Below, one piece after another: positions 1-6,000 of a DNA stretch of 6,000 nucleotides. Under the pieces are notes generated by a model, which was given only the letters and a program-made list of their open reading frames with translations, did no database searches and was not told where the DNA came from. The translations under genes were made by a program, and so were the position numbers. How positions within the stretch are numbered: position 1 is the stretch's first letter; every line of letters starts with the position of its first letter. Location of the stretch: positions 1 to 6,000 of the forward strand of contig JAHEEY010000307.1 in assembly GCA_024640485.1 (NCBI GenBank). The letters run 5' to 3'. This DNA is from Chloroflexota bacterium. GTDB lineage: Bacteria > Chloroflexota > Anaerolineae > Promineifilales > Promineifilaceae.

Positions 1-539
1 ACAGCGGTCAGAAGCGGCAGAAACCAGGGGAGCCAGGCAAGGCCCTGAAACTGATTAATGTGTTCCACCTGCCCAGTCAAATAGCCGCTCATAGAGAACA
101 GGATTCCAGTGAAGCCAGCCGCCCAACGACCAAGTCCAAGGCTTTTTCGGGCAGCCACATAGCTGCCGGAGGCGGCTATTAGCAAATGGAGTATGATGCT
201 CGCTTTTACAGCATAGGGAGTCCTGAAAAGCATCCAAACCGGCCAGTTCAAAGGGTAGAAGAACCCAACCTGGCTATTGGCAAGAAATGGCGCACCCATA
301 AACAAGTCGGGATTCCACAAAGGGAGGCGCCCAGCACGCAGCGCGTCGGCCGCCGCTTCCCAATATGGGTAGAAATAGAGAAAGGTATCCCCACGGGCCA
401 GAATGAGGTTGGTGAACGCCAGCTTCGCGAAGAAGACCAAGGCGACCGCAGCCATCACTATGAACGGCAGGGCAACTCTCATAGCAGCCACGTGCCGCCA
501 ATCTATGTGTTCGCGCCGCTGACGGGCCTGTTCAGTCAA
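1..539 (-). CDS. YfhO-like multi-pass membrane protein, N-terminal part (cut by window edge)
   Basis: This reading frame has no in-frame stop from position 539 to the window edge and gives 179 residues. I start it at TTG 539-537, because GAGGA (552-548) lies 6 nt upstream; an ATG at 482-480 (residue 20) is the alternative. Seen: a charged N-terminus, a hydrophobic helix at about residues 22-45, then a loop with D51, an aromatic YFYPYW stretch (55-60) and LPLWNPDLFMGAPFLANSQ (72-90) leading into FFYPLNW. More hydrophobic helices follow at about 112-130 and 138-155, then GQVEHINQFQGLAWLPW (156-172). The 'PLWNP...G.PF.AN.Q...FYPLN' loop is characteristic of YfhO-family (GT-C-like) membrane proteins, whose members are implicated in glycosylation of cell-wall polymers. 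The family usually has many more helices, so most of the gene lies outside the window. It follows the GT39-like gene by 2 nt and is probably translationally coupled to it. The exact substrate is unknown. Confidence 0.8.
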   Translation of the reverse strand, partial: MTEQARQRREHIDWRHVAAMRVALPFIVMAAVALVFFAKLAFTNLILARGDTFLYFYPYWEAAADALRAGRLPLWNPDLFMGAPFLANSQVGFFYPLNWPVWMLFRTPYAVKASIILHLLIAASGSYVAARKSLGLGRWAAGFTGILFSMSGYLTGQVEHINQFQGLAWLPWFLPLLTA

Positions 540-541
540 TT

Positions 542-2059
542 TCAATCCTCAGTAACGATCCGATAGAGCAAGATGCCGTCTGCCTCATTCGAGGAGCTGG
601 TATCCACTGGCACCAATTCTAACCCAAATCCGGATGCCGCGACCGCTCGGATCACAGGAAGCCCAGCGTCACTGCCGGGCAGTGCCAGGAAATGGGTATT
701 GCCGTCACGTCCAAATACTTGCAGCTGCTCTACCAACGCTTCGGGATTGGAAAACCAGCTTACGTAGACGCGTTTGTCAAACAGATGGTAGCGCCACTGC
801 CAGCTGAACCAATGATCGTAAAGCACCGTCCCATAGGGCAGGTCAGCCAGCGCTGCTGCGACCTGGGCGGCACCTTGATCGGCATCAGGCGTGCCCCCTA
901 TCGGAAATGCGCCTTCACGTGCGGACAACGCCCCAGGGACCATACCGATGATCAGTACCGCTGCCAGAACAATGGCGCCCCAACTGGAACCCGAATGGCG
1001 CAGGCCATCGGCAGAAATCGCGGCCCTGACATATTCGTATACCTGGGAGAGACCTCTACCACTCAATACGAAAACGAGTGGGCTGACTGGCAGAAGATAA
1101 CGATCCCAAACGGGAATCGCCGCCACCCAATGCAGCAGCATGTACCCTACCACGACGGCAAACAGCAGCCTGTCCCATCGCTTCTCAAGACGCTCAACCT
1201 TGTTGCGAATACCGAATCCCAAGACGCTTAATAACAGGATTGGTACAGATACCAGATAGTTCGAAAGGACCATCCAACTCGTCAGCCGCGGCCAAATCTC
1301 CCAAGAATACGAAAGCCGAACACCACCGAAGTTCGCCAGCTGCTGTGACCACAGCGGAGCCGCGGACGTTCTCGCCGCTGTCCACACAGCAAGTGGAATC
1401 ATCACCAAGAGCAGCCCCTGCAACCACTGCCACCAGCGGCGGCGATCCATGCCGACAAATAATCCAAACGCAGCTATCAAAGGCAGAAACAGCCAGGCCT
1501 GATATTTGACCGCTGCCGCCAATCCAAAGCAAATGCCAGCAAACCGCCAGAATCGGGATTCATTTGATCCAACCGGCTTGAGCCGATGCCGCCCGCCAAT
1601 CGCCATCGTCGTCATGCTTGAGAGCAGCAGCGTGGTTAGCACGGGATCAGTGAAAGCGGTCCCACTGAATTGAATGGCAAGCGGCGACAAAGCTGCCAGC
1701 AAAGACGCAAACATTGATGCCAGTTGATCCTGGTAAAGCTGCCAAACCAGTACCGCCAGCAGAGGGACTATTGCACAGGACGCAATGAAGTTTGGCAGCC
1801 TGGCAGCCCATTCCACCGGCCCTTGTATCGGGTAGAACATCGCCTGCAAGTAAAACAACAGCGGCGGTTTGTCGACAGCCTGACCAAGAAGAAGCGGATC
1901 ACGCCAGACCGCAATTTCCCTGGCCCAACTGGCAAACAAAGATTCGTCCGCGTGGAAGCTGTTGAAGAACAGCCCGTGAATTCGCAGGCCGAAGGCGATA
2001 AGGCTGATTATTATTATGCTTGCCCTGCTTCTACGGCTCATTCGCACCCGAACTCTCAC
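542..2059 (-). CDS. GT39/PMT_2-type membrane glycosyltransferase (ArnT/dolichyl-phosphate-mannose mannosyltransferase-like)
   Basis: A 505-residue integral membrane protein, likely a GT-C glycosyltransferase that uses a polyprenyl-phosphate-linked sugar on the outer face of the membrane. After a basic N-terminus and a first helix (about 13-30) comes the first external loop with HADES (36-40; D38-E39 matches the acidic pair typical of the family), then DKPPLLFYLQA (63-73), the KPP motif seen in ArnT/PMT_2 proteins. Further hydrophobic segments lie at about 92-108, 115-130, 136-154, 174-202, 213-229, 262-283, 298-316, 320-335 and 360-378. DRYLLPVSP (319-327) is the usual late loop motif. Residues 385-505 form a soluble C-terminal part. 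The start is GTG at 2059 with a weak GGA upstream; ATG 2041-2039 (residue 7) is equally possible. It is the first gene of a leftward operon with the YfhO-like gene. Acceptor and sugar cannot be told from sequence. Confidence 0.82.
   Translation of the reverse strand: MRVRVRMSRRSRASIIIISLIAFGLRIHGLFFNSFHADESLFASWAREIAVWRDPLLLGQAVDKPPLLFYLQAMFYPIQGPVEWAARLPNFIASCAIVPLLAVLVWQLYQDQLASMFASLLAALSPLAIQFSGTAFTDPVLTTLLLSSMTTMAIGGRHRLKPVGSNESRFWRFAGICFGLAAAVKYQAWLFLPLIAAFGLFVGMDRRRWWQWLQGLLLVMIPLAVWTAARTSAAPLWSQQLANFGGVRLSYSWEIWPRLTSWMVLSNYLVSVPILLLSVLGFGIRNKVERLEKRWDRLLFAVVVGYMLLHWVAAIPVWDRYLLPVSPLVFVLSGRGLSQVYEYVRAAISADGLRHSGSSWGAIVLAAVLIIGMVPGALSAREGAFPIGGTPDADQGAAQVAAALADLPYGTVLYDHWFSWQWRYHLFDKRVYVSWFSNPEALVEQLQVFGRDGNTHFLALPGSDAGLPVIRAVAASGFGLELVPVDTSSSNEADGILLYRIVTED
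548..552 (-). promoter_or_regulatory. Shine-Dalgarno GAGGA for the downstream YfhO-like gene
   Basis: GAGGA on the minus strand lies within the last codons of the GT39-like gene, 6 nt before TTG 539-537. It decides the non-ATG start and implies translational coupling. The nearer TTG at 545-543, which overlaps the stop codon, would be only 2 nt away, which is too close. Confidence 0.6.
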
Positions 2060-2081
2060 TTATTTCCATCAATTCAACCAA

Positions 2082-2109
2082 GTCGCGACAATGCGTCGTG
2101 TGACGCATT
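2082..2109. promoter_or_regulatory. Two abutting palindromes, candidate operator of the leftward operon
   Basis: Palindrome A has arms AATGCGTC (2090-2097) and GACGCATT (2102-2109), perfect over 8 bp, around the spacer GTGT. Palindrome B, GTCGCGAC (2082-2089), is a perfect 8-bp dyad directly adjoining it. Together they run from the end of the leftward -10 box across the predicted transcription start to about +19, which is where a repressor would block initiation. I do not recognise the motif as a known family's site. Because the start site falls within palindrome A, an RNA hairpin in the leader is less likely than protein binding. Confidence 0.45.
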
Positions 2110-2135
2110 ATATAGCATCCCCATCTGCATCCGAA
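2107..2135 (-). promoter_or_regulatory. Candidate sigma70-type promoter of the GT39-YfhO operon
   Basis: On the minus strand, a perfect TATAAT (2112-2107) is preceded at 17 bp by TTCGGA (2135-2130), a 3/6 match to the -35 consensus. Transcription would start near 2100, giving a leader of about 40 nt before GTG 2059. The -10 box is strong and the -35 box weak, a pattern common at regulated promoters. The last three bases of the -10 box fall in the 2090-2109 palindrome. Confidence 0.5.
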
Positions 2136-2186
2136 GGGCCAACGCCTCGCTGTCTGCGCCTCAGCGGATTCGGTCCCAAGTGCGGA

Positions 2187-2216
2187 TTTATGAGAATCCC
2201 ACGCTTCCGATATAAT
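2187..2216 (+). promoter_or_regulatory. Candidate promoter giving a leaderless mRNA for the HAD phosphatase gene
   Basis: A perfect TATAAT at 2211-2216 lies only 7 nt before the ATG at 2224. With a usual distance of about 7 nt from the -10 box to +1, transcription would begin at or next to the A of the start codon. No Shine-Dalgarno is present between the box and the ATG or just before it. A poor -35 (TTTATG, 2187-2192, 3/6) sits 18 bp upstream. This is the arrangement known for leaderless genes in several phyla, for example Deinococcus. Confidence 0.55.
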
Positions 2217-2223
2217 CAACCAC

Positions 2224-3042
2224 ATGACGAAAAGTATCAACAATCTCATTTTGGACATGGACGGCGTCCTCTGGCGCGGTGAGACGCCTATGCCTGGACT
2301 CCAGGAATTCTTCAGCACACTGCAAGAGCTTGGAATGGGGTACGTTATGGCCACCAATAACGCTTCAAAGACCCCTGAACAGTATCGATCCAAATTTGCC
2401 CGGTTTGGTCTAGATATTGACACTCACCAAATCTTGACTTCCGCCGAGACGACTGCCAGCTACTTGAGCGGCAGTTACGCCGAAGGTACCAGTGCCTATG
2501 TGGTAGGCGACACTGGCCTGCACCAGGCAATGGAAACGAAAGGATTTCACCTGGTTACCGCGGCGCAAGTCGCGGCCGGCGTGGATGCTCCTCTGGTCGT
2601 CGTTGGCTTTTTCCAAGGGGTCACCTACCTGGATCTGGCAATGGGCGCCCTTCTGGTCCATAAAGGCGCCCGGTTTGTCGGCACCAATCCAGATGCTTCT
2701 TTTCCCACGGAGTTGGGACCACTGCCCGGGGCTGGTTCCCTGCAGGCAGTGATCAGCACAGCCACGGGCATTCAGCCAGAAGTCATTGGCAAGCCAAGAC
2801 CTATCATTTTCCAGGAAGCCCTACGGCGGCTTGGCGGGTCACCTGCTAACACAGCTATGGTCGGCGACCGGCTGTCAACTGATATCGCCGGAGGAAACAA
2901 TGTCGGACTGCAGACAATCCTACTGCTATCTGGCATTTCCAAACGAACCGAAATCGAAGAGAGCGGTATAGTGCCCACGTGGGTCTTTGACGACATTACC
3001 ACATTGGCTGCGGACTTTCGGCTGACACATCAAAGCAGATGA
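2224..3042 (+). CDS. HAD-IIA phosphatase, NagD/phosphoglycolate-phosphatase-like
   Basis: A 272-residue cytoplasmic Mg-dependent phosphatase of the HAD superfamily, subfamily IIA, close to the family's usual length. All four motifs are visible: motif I DMDGVLW (D11 nucleophile, D13 acid/base), motif II ATNNAS (T44), motif III K190 in IGKPRP, and motif IV GDRLSTD (D215, D220). GTNPDASFPTELGPLPGAGS (153-172) is the cap/core signature typical of NagD and AraL-like enzymes. Members dephosphorylate small metabolites such as sugar phosphates, nucleotides, p-nitrophenyl phosphate or 2-phosphoglycolate; the substrate cannot be read from sequence. The ATG at 2224 fits the N-terminus, since motif I normally begins about 10 residues in, and TATAAT 7 nt upstream suggests a leaderless message. 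rlmN follows after 35 nt on the same strand and is probably co-transcribed. Confidence 0.92.
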   Translation: MTKSINNLILDMDGVLWRGETPMPGLQEFFSTLQELGMGYVMATNNASKTPEQYRSKFARFGLDIDTHQILTSAETTASYLSGSYAEGTSAYVVGDTGLHQAMETKGFHLVTAAQVAAGVDAPLVVVGFFQGVTYLDLAMGALLVHKGARFVGTNPDASFPTELGPLPGAGSLQAVISTATGIQPEVIGKPRPIIFQEALRRLGGSPANTAMVGDRLSTDIAGGNNVGLQTILLLSGISKRTEIEESGIVPTWVFDDITTLAADFRLTHQSR

Positions 3043-3077
3043 GCCAATTCTAGCTACAATTTGAAACGGATAGAACG

Positions 3078-4130
3078 ATGATCAACGACCGCCTGAATCT
3101 GTATGAATTAACTTTTGATGAACTTCGCCAATTCCTGGTTGACTTGGGCCAACCGAAGTTTAGAGCAAAACAGCTGTGGGAATGGCTGTACATCAAATTC
3201 GCAGGCAGCTTCCAAGAGATGAGCGACCTACCGGCTTCCTTGCGGGAGCAGCTTGAGCAGCGGGCATCCCTTGGTCTTCTGGACCTTGAGATCACCCAGC
3301 TCTCAAATGACAACCATACCAAGAAGATCCTGGCAAAGCTGCCGGATGGTCAGTTTATTGAAACCGTGTTGATGTTGTATGACAAGCGCCGAACCTTATG
3401 TATCAGCAGCCAAGCTGGATGCGCGATGGGATGTGTATTTTGTGCTACTGGCCAAATGGGGTTTTTTCGCAACCTGACAGCAGGCGAAATCATTACCCAA
3501 GTAATTCATTTCGCTCGAGAGCTTGCCGCCAAGGGCGAGCGGGTAACCAATATTGTCCTGATGGGCATGGGTGAACCACTGCACAACTACAGTCACACGC
3601 TTGCGGCGGTCGACAGATTGACTGACCCTTCGGGGTTCAACCTCGGGGCCCGCAAGATTACGATCTCTACAGTAGGCCTGGTGCCAGCCATCAGGCGCTA
3701 CGCTGATGAACAGCGTCAAACACCCCTGGCAATCTCACTGCATGCTGCCACAGACTTTGAGCGGGACAAACTGATTCCTGTGAACAGAAAGTGGCCGATC
3801 TCTGAACTAATGGAAGCATGCCGATACTACATAGAGAAGACTGGTAGGCGCATTACCTTCGAATGGGCGCTAATTGACGGGGAAAATGACACGTTGATTC
3901 AGGCCCGTGCCCTGGGGGAACTGGTACGAGGGATGATCTGCCACGTGAATTTGATTCCCTTGAATCCTACCAATGGTTATCTCAAATCGCCCTCATCGAA
4001 GCAGCGAGTAGAAGATTTCCAGGCCGAACTATCCAAATATCGGGTCAGCAGCACGGTCAGACTGAGAAGGGGGATAGACATTCAGGCTGGATGCGGGCAG
4101 CTGCGGGATCGAGCAGTCAACAGGTCCTAG
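3078..4130 (+). CDS. rlmN: RlmN, dual-specificity 23S rRNA (A2503-C2)/tRNA (A37-C2) methyltransferase
   Basis: A full-length (350-residue) radical SAM enzyme that places a methyl group on C2 of A2503 in the peptidyl-transferase centre of 23S rRNA; some homologues also modify A37 of tRNAs. Seen in order: an N-terminal RNA-binding helical region (about 1-75, with LGQPKFRAKQLWEWLY); E95 in the conserved ETVLM; C108 just before SQAGC; the radical SAM cysteines C115, C119 and C122 (CxxxCxxC); MGMGEP (162-167) and SLHA (220-223) for SAM binding; N296; and C339 in AGCGQL, the cysteine that carries the methyl group in the known mechanism. Spacing between these residues matches E. coli RlmN (C118, C125-C132, N312, C355). 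It is RlmN rather than Cfr by overall sequence style, which I judge by eye. GGA lies 7 nt before the ATG. TACAAT (3055-3060) is a possible internal -10 box without a convincing -35. The gene converges on the LysM-M23 gene. Confidence 0.96.
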   Translation: MINDRLNLYELTFDELRQFLVDLGQPKFRAKQLWEWLYIKFAGSFQEMSDLPASLREQLEQRASLGLLDLEITQLSNDNHTKKILAKLPDGQFIETVLMLYDKRRTLCISSQAGCAMGCVFCATGQMGFFRNLTAGEIITQVIHFARELAAKGERVTNIVLMGMGEPLHNYSHTLAAVDRLTDPSGFNLGARKITISTVGLVPAIRRYADEQRQTPLAISLHAATDFERDKLIPVNRKWPISELMEACRYYIEKTGRRITFEWALIDGENDTLIQARALGELVRGMICHVNLIPLNPTNGYLKSPSSKQRVEDFQAELSKYRVSSTVRLRRGIDIQAGCGQLRDRAVNRS

Positions 4131-4195
4131 TGCAACCGCACATCTACTCCGCTTGAGTCGAGCCCTCAGCTAATCTAGCCATCAGTTCATAATGC

Positions 4196-5287
4196 TCACG
4201 AACAGGAGATATACCAGCAAGGATCATCCCTGTTGTTGTTAATCCGGATCTCGAAGTGGATGTGCGGTCCGGAAGATCGTCCAGTGTTTCCAGAGGCGCC
4301 AATTACATTCCCTTGGTAGACAATCTGTCCAGGAACGACATTAATGCCGCTAAGGTGTCCATAGAAGGTCTCATATCCGTTCCCATGATTGACAACGATT
4401 AGGTTCCCGTAGCCGTATGTATTCCAACCGGCATACGTGACCGTCCCTGTGTCCGATGCGTACACCGCTTGCCCTTCTGGCAGTGCGATGTCGACCGCTT
4501 GATGACCGTACCAATAATACTGTGTAAAATAACGAGACCCAACCGGGTATATAAACGACCCGGTACCGACGATTACCGGCGTCACACCGCTACCCTCGTA
4601 AGAACCACCGCGGGTAACTGAAGACAAATCAGGCGGCGTCCAAACGAACACCTCGCGCACTGCACCTGGCACCATGATCTGCGTCTGTGGGTAGAGGCGG
4701 TATGGGAATTCCAGATTATTGCCTTCATAAGCGATGATGTCTTCAATTGGGATGTCATACTGCTCAGCAATACTCTCGAGTGTATCGCCTGGTTCAACAT
4801 CGTGAAGGACCCCGTCAACCGGCAGCACCACCAGATCGATGCCGGTCTGCAGCAGGCTGGACTCCTGCCCCAATCCCGGATTGCCACCGAGCAAGGTTTC
4901 CTGCTTGATCCCAAACTGCTCAGCAATGCCTCCAGGAGTATCACCTCGCTTGACCAGATATGTTTCGAAATGATGTTCCGGAAGCTTGCCCTGATAGGTC
5001 GTCGGATTCGATGCCGGCACCAGGCTGTAGTCTGAGAGGACAGGAACAGCTTGTCCGCCCACGGCGCTTTCTGAAACGGGTTCGATTTCTGCCGGGGAAG
5101 GCGCTTCCAGGGTCGCTTGGACCGCAAGATCTGACGAGGATGAGTCCGGTTGTTCTGAAATTGGTTCGTCGGTGTTGCGAACGCTGCCTGCTATGCTTGC
5201 CCGCCATCCAAATACCAGCGCAAGTGCCACTAGGAGTAGAACCGCGTGCCCACTTAGGCGCTGCAAATTGCTTTCTTTTTTAATCAT
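4196..5287 (-). CDS. Secreted or membrane-anchored LysM-M23 peptidoglycan endopeptidase
   Basis: A 363-residue exported protein that should bind peptidoglycan and cut peptide cross-links. The N-terminus is basic and followed by a hydrophobic helix (about 15-28) ending near SIA, so either a signal peptide or an anchor. Then come a Ser/Pro/Glu-rich linker (about 39-88), LysM 1 (109-155, YLVKRGDTPGGIAEQF), LysM 2 (161-207, HDVEPGDTLESIAEQY), a second linker, and an M23/LytM domain (about 245-363). The M23 metal and catalytic residues are all present: H262 and D266 in GHQAVD, H311 in YGHL, and H342/H344 in HIHFE, so it should be active rather than a degenerate EnvC/NlpD-type regulator. I choose ATG 5287-5285 because GGAG (5298-5295) is 7 nt upstream; ATG 5293-5291 is only 1 nt from it. 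Two cysteines (357, 362) close the protein. It lies downstream of rho but is separated from it by a terminator. Confidence 0.93.
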   Translation of the reverse strand: MIKKESNLQRLSGHAVLLLVALALVFGWRASIAGSVRNTDEPISEQPDSSSSDLAVQATLEAPSPAEIEPVSESAVGGQAVPVLSDYSLVPASNPTTYQGKLPEHHFETYLVKRGDTPGGIAEQFGIKQETLLGGNPGLGQESSLLQTGIDLVVLPVDGVLHDVEPGDTLESIAEQYDIPIEDIIAYEGNNLEFPYRLYPQTQIMVPGAVREVFVWTPPDLSSVTRGGSYEGSGVTPVIVGTGSFIYPVGSRYFTQYYWYGHQAVDIALPEGQAVYASDTGTVTYAGWNTYGYGNLIVVNHGNGYETFYGHLSGINVVPGQIVYQGNVIGASGNTGRSSGPHIHFEIRINNNRDDPCWYISCS

Positions 5288-5294
5288 AAACATG

Positions 5295-5298
5295 CTCC
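5295..5298 (-). promoter_or_regulatory. Shine-Dalgarno GGAG deciding the LysM-M23 start
   Basis: GGAG on the minus strand is 1 nt from the upstream ATG (5293) but 7 nt from the ATG at 5287. Normal ribosome spacing favours the second, shortening the protein by two residues. Confidence 0.6.
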
Positions 5299-5311
5299 AA
5301 ATGCGGGCAGG

Positions 5312-5340
5312 ATGCTACAGTAAAAGCCAATAAATAGCAA
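5312..5340 (-). promoter_or_regulatory. Candidate promoter of the LysM-M23 gene
   Basis: On the minus strand TTGCTA (5340-5335, 4/6) and TAGCAT (5317-5312, 4/6) are exactly 17 bp apart, with TG just before the -10 box. The start site would be near 5305, leaving a leader of about 18 nt that includes the GGAG. The -35 box overlaps the T-tract of the rho terminator, so the two signals share bases. The matches are moderate and the call is tentative. Confidence 0.35.
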
Positions 5341-5366
5341 AAGCGGGCCAGAACTCTGACCCGCTT
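5337..5366 (-). terminator. Intrinsic terminator downstream of rho
   Basis: On the minus strand the arms AAGCGGG (5366-5360) and CCCGCTT (5347-5341) pair over 7 bp. The stem continues inward through a T-G wobble and CAG/CTG to a loop of about 4 nt (AGTT). The stem is followed by TTTT and then an AT-rich stretch. It begins about 30 nt after the rho stop codon. Read on the plus strand the stem is not followed by a T run, so it is directional for rho. Confidence 0.8.
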
Positions 5367-5395
5367 CTCACATATCTATTTACCGCGTTCCCGAA

Positions 5396-6000
5396 CTAGA
5401 CCATGTCTTTCGTGAGTGTCTCCAGGAACTCATAATTCGTCTTTGTGCCCCGCATCCGGGCCATAACCGCAGCGGTCGCGCTGCTGATGTCATACCCAGG
5501 CGTATCCATTAAGTGGCCCAGCATCCGACGCATTGTATACACTCTTGCCAGCTCATCTCCCGACATCAGCAAATCCTCGCGACGCGTGCTTGAGCGCTCT
5601 ATGTCGTAGGCCGGGAAAATCCGCCGCTCTTGAAGGCGTCGACTCAGAATCAGCTCCATATTGCCGGTGCCCTTGAACTCTTCGTAAATCACATCATCCA
5701 TACGGCTGCCGGTGTCTACCAAGCAGGTGCCGATAATGGTTAGGCTGCCGCCTTCTTCAACATTTCGGGCGGCACCGAAGAATCGTTTCGGCGGATATAA
5801 CGCTGTCGGGTCGATACCACCAGATAATGTCCGGCCGCTTGGCTGCACAACAAGGTTGTATGCTCGAGCCAACCGCGTGATGGAGTCTAGCAGAACAACA
5901 ACATCTCGGCCGTCCTCGACCAATCGCCGGGCCCGCGATAGGGCCATTTCGGCGACGCGGCAATGCTGCCGAACTGGCTCATCAAAGGTAGAGCTGGCCA
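5396..6000 (-). CDS. rho: Transcription termination factor Rho, C-terminal half (cut by window edge)
   Basis: The open frame runs from the TAG stop at 5396 to the window edge, giving 200 residues of the RecA-like ATPase domain; the visible ATG at 5947 is internal. Rho is a hexameric RNA-dependent helicase that ends transcription at unstructured C-rich transcripts. Residues below are counted within the fragment: STFDEP (3-8), Walker B VVVLLD (33-38) with the following SITRLARAYN, the Q-loop around LSGG (58-61) followed by PPKRFFGAARN (69-79), the R-loop FKGTGNMEL (108-116, K109), and STRRED (137-142), which should hold the arginine finger. The C-terminus MRGTKTNYEFLETL matches the usual TKTN end. 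No residue of the ATP- or RNA-contacting loops looks missing. The N-terminal OB fold and Walker A lie outside the window. An intrinsic terminator follows about 30 nt downstream. Confidence 0.97.
   Translation of the reverse strand, partial: ASSTFDEPVRQHCRVAEMALSRARRLVEDGRDVVVLLDSITRLARAYNLVVQPSGRTLSGGIDPTALYPPKRFFGAARNVEEGGSLTIIGTCLVDTGSRMDDVIYEEFKGTGNMELILSRRLQERRIFPAYDIERSSTRREDLLMSGDELARVYTMRRMLGHLMDTPGYDISSATAAVMARMRGTKTNYEFLETLTKDMV

Noticed and set aside
274..501. Minus-strand ATG-started 75-codon frame
   Set aside because: Out of frame with, and fully inside, the YfhO-like coding sequence that explains this stretch better.
186..566. Plus-strand 126-codon open frame at the left edge
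   Set aside because: Antisense to the YfhO-like frame, which shows family motifs; the plus-strand product is a charged, motif-free shadow.
692..1231. Plus-strand 179-codon open frame opposite the GT39-like gene
   Set aside because: It lies wholly antisense to a gene with clear membrane-protein and family motifs; the translation is low in recognisable motifs and has no Shine-Dalgarno or promoter of its own.
2184..2199. GGATT / AATCC inverted repeat next to the HAD promoter
   Set aside because: Arms of only 5 bp with a 6-nt spacer are expected by chance in a gap of this size.
1724..2215. Plus-strand 163-codon open frame reaching into the divergent gap
   Set aside because: Mostly antisense to the start of the GT39-like gene, crosses the promoter palindromes and shows no domain-like pattern.
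3055..3060. TACAAT as an internal promoter for rlmN
   Set aside because: No acceptable -35 box at 16-18 bp; with a 35-nt gap co-transcription with the HAD gene is the simpler reading.
4151..4170. Possible hairpin (GCTTGAG / CTCAGC) between the convergent rlmN and LysM-M23 genes
   Set aside because: The stem is only 6 bp with a bulge and neither strand has a T run after it, so it does not support an intrinsic terminator; the 65-bp gap holds nothing else I can name.
1..6000. A new defence, mobile or multi-gene system
   Set aside because: All coding space is accounted for by recognisable housekeeping or envelope families, with no repeats, integrase, transposase, toxin-antitoxin pair or RNA gene in view.

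Overview
The window looks like ordinary chromosomal housekeeping and envelope-related DNA from a free-living bacterium of roughly balanced to slightly high GC. I see no phage, plasmid, insertion sequence, CRISPR or RNA gene. The mix of genes would fit Chloroflexota (Anaerolineae-like): a PMT_2-type glycosyltransferase next to a YfhO-type membrane protein, a NagD-like HAD phosphatase with an apparently leaderless promoter, RlmN, a LysM-M23 endopeptidase, and Rho. That assignment is an inference from gene style only; a search with Rho or RlmN would settle it.

Layout, left to right. (1) 1-2059, minus strand: a two-gene membrane operon. A GT39/PMT_2-like glycosyltransferase (542-2059) is followed after 2 nt by the N-terminal 179 residues of a YfhO-like multi-pass protein (1-539, cut by the window edge). 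The second gene starts at TTG, with its Shine-Dalgarno inside the end of the first gene. (2) 2060-2223: a divergent promoter region. The leftward promoter has a TATAAT box overlapped by an 8+8 bp palindrome, with a second perfect palindrome abutting it. The rightward promoter has TATAAT 7 nt before the ATG, so its mRNA should be leaderless. (3) 2224-4130, plus strand: a HAD-IIA sugar-phosphatase-like gene, then rlmN 35 nt later. (4) 4131-4195: a short convergent gap with no clear terminator. (5) 4196-5287, minus strand: a secreted or membrane-anchored protein with two LysM domains and an M23 peptidase domain. (6) 5294-5395: a strong intrinsic terminator for rho and a candidate promoter for the LysM-M23 gene. 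(7) 5396-6000, minus strand: the C-terminal half of Rho, cut by the window edge.

Functionally, the leftmost pair probably works on lipid-linked sugar transfer or cell-surface glycosylation, LysM-M23 on peptidoglycan remodelling, RlmN on 23S rRNA (and possibly tRNA) methylation, and Rho on transcription termination. The HAD enzyme is a small-metabolite phosphatase of unproven substrate. No undescribed multi-gene system is visible. The parts most worth a second look are regulatory: the palindromes over the leftward promoter and the leaderless rightward promoter.
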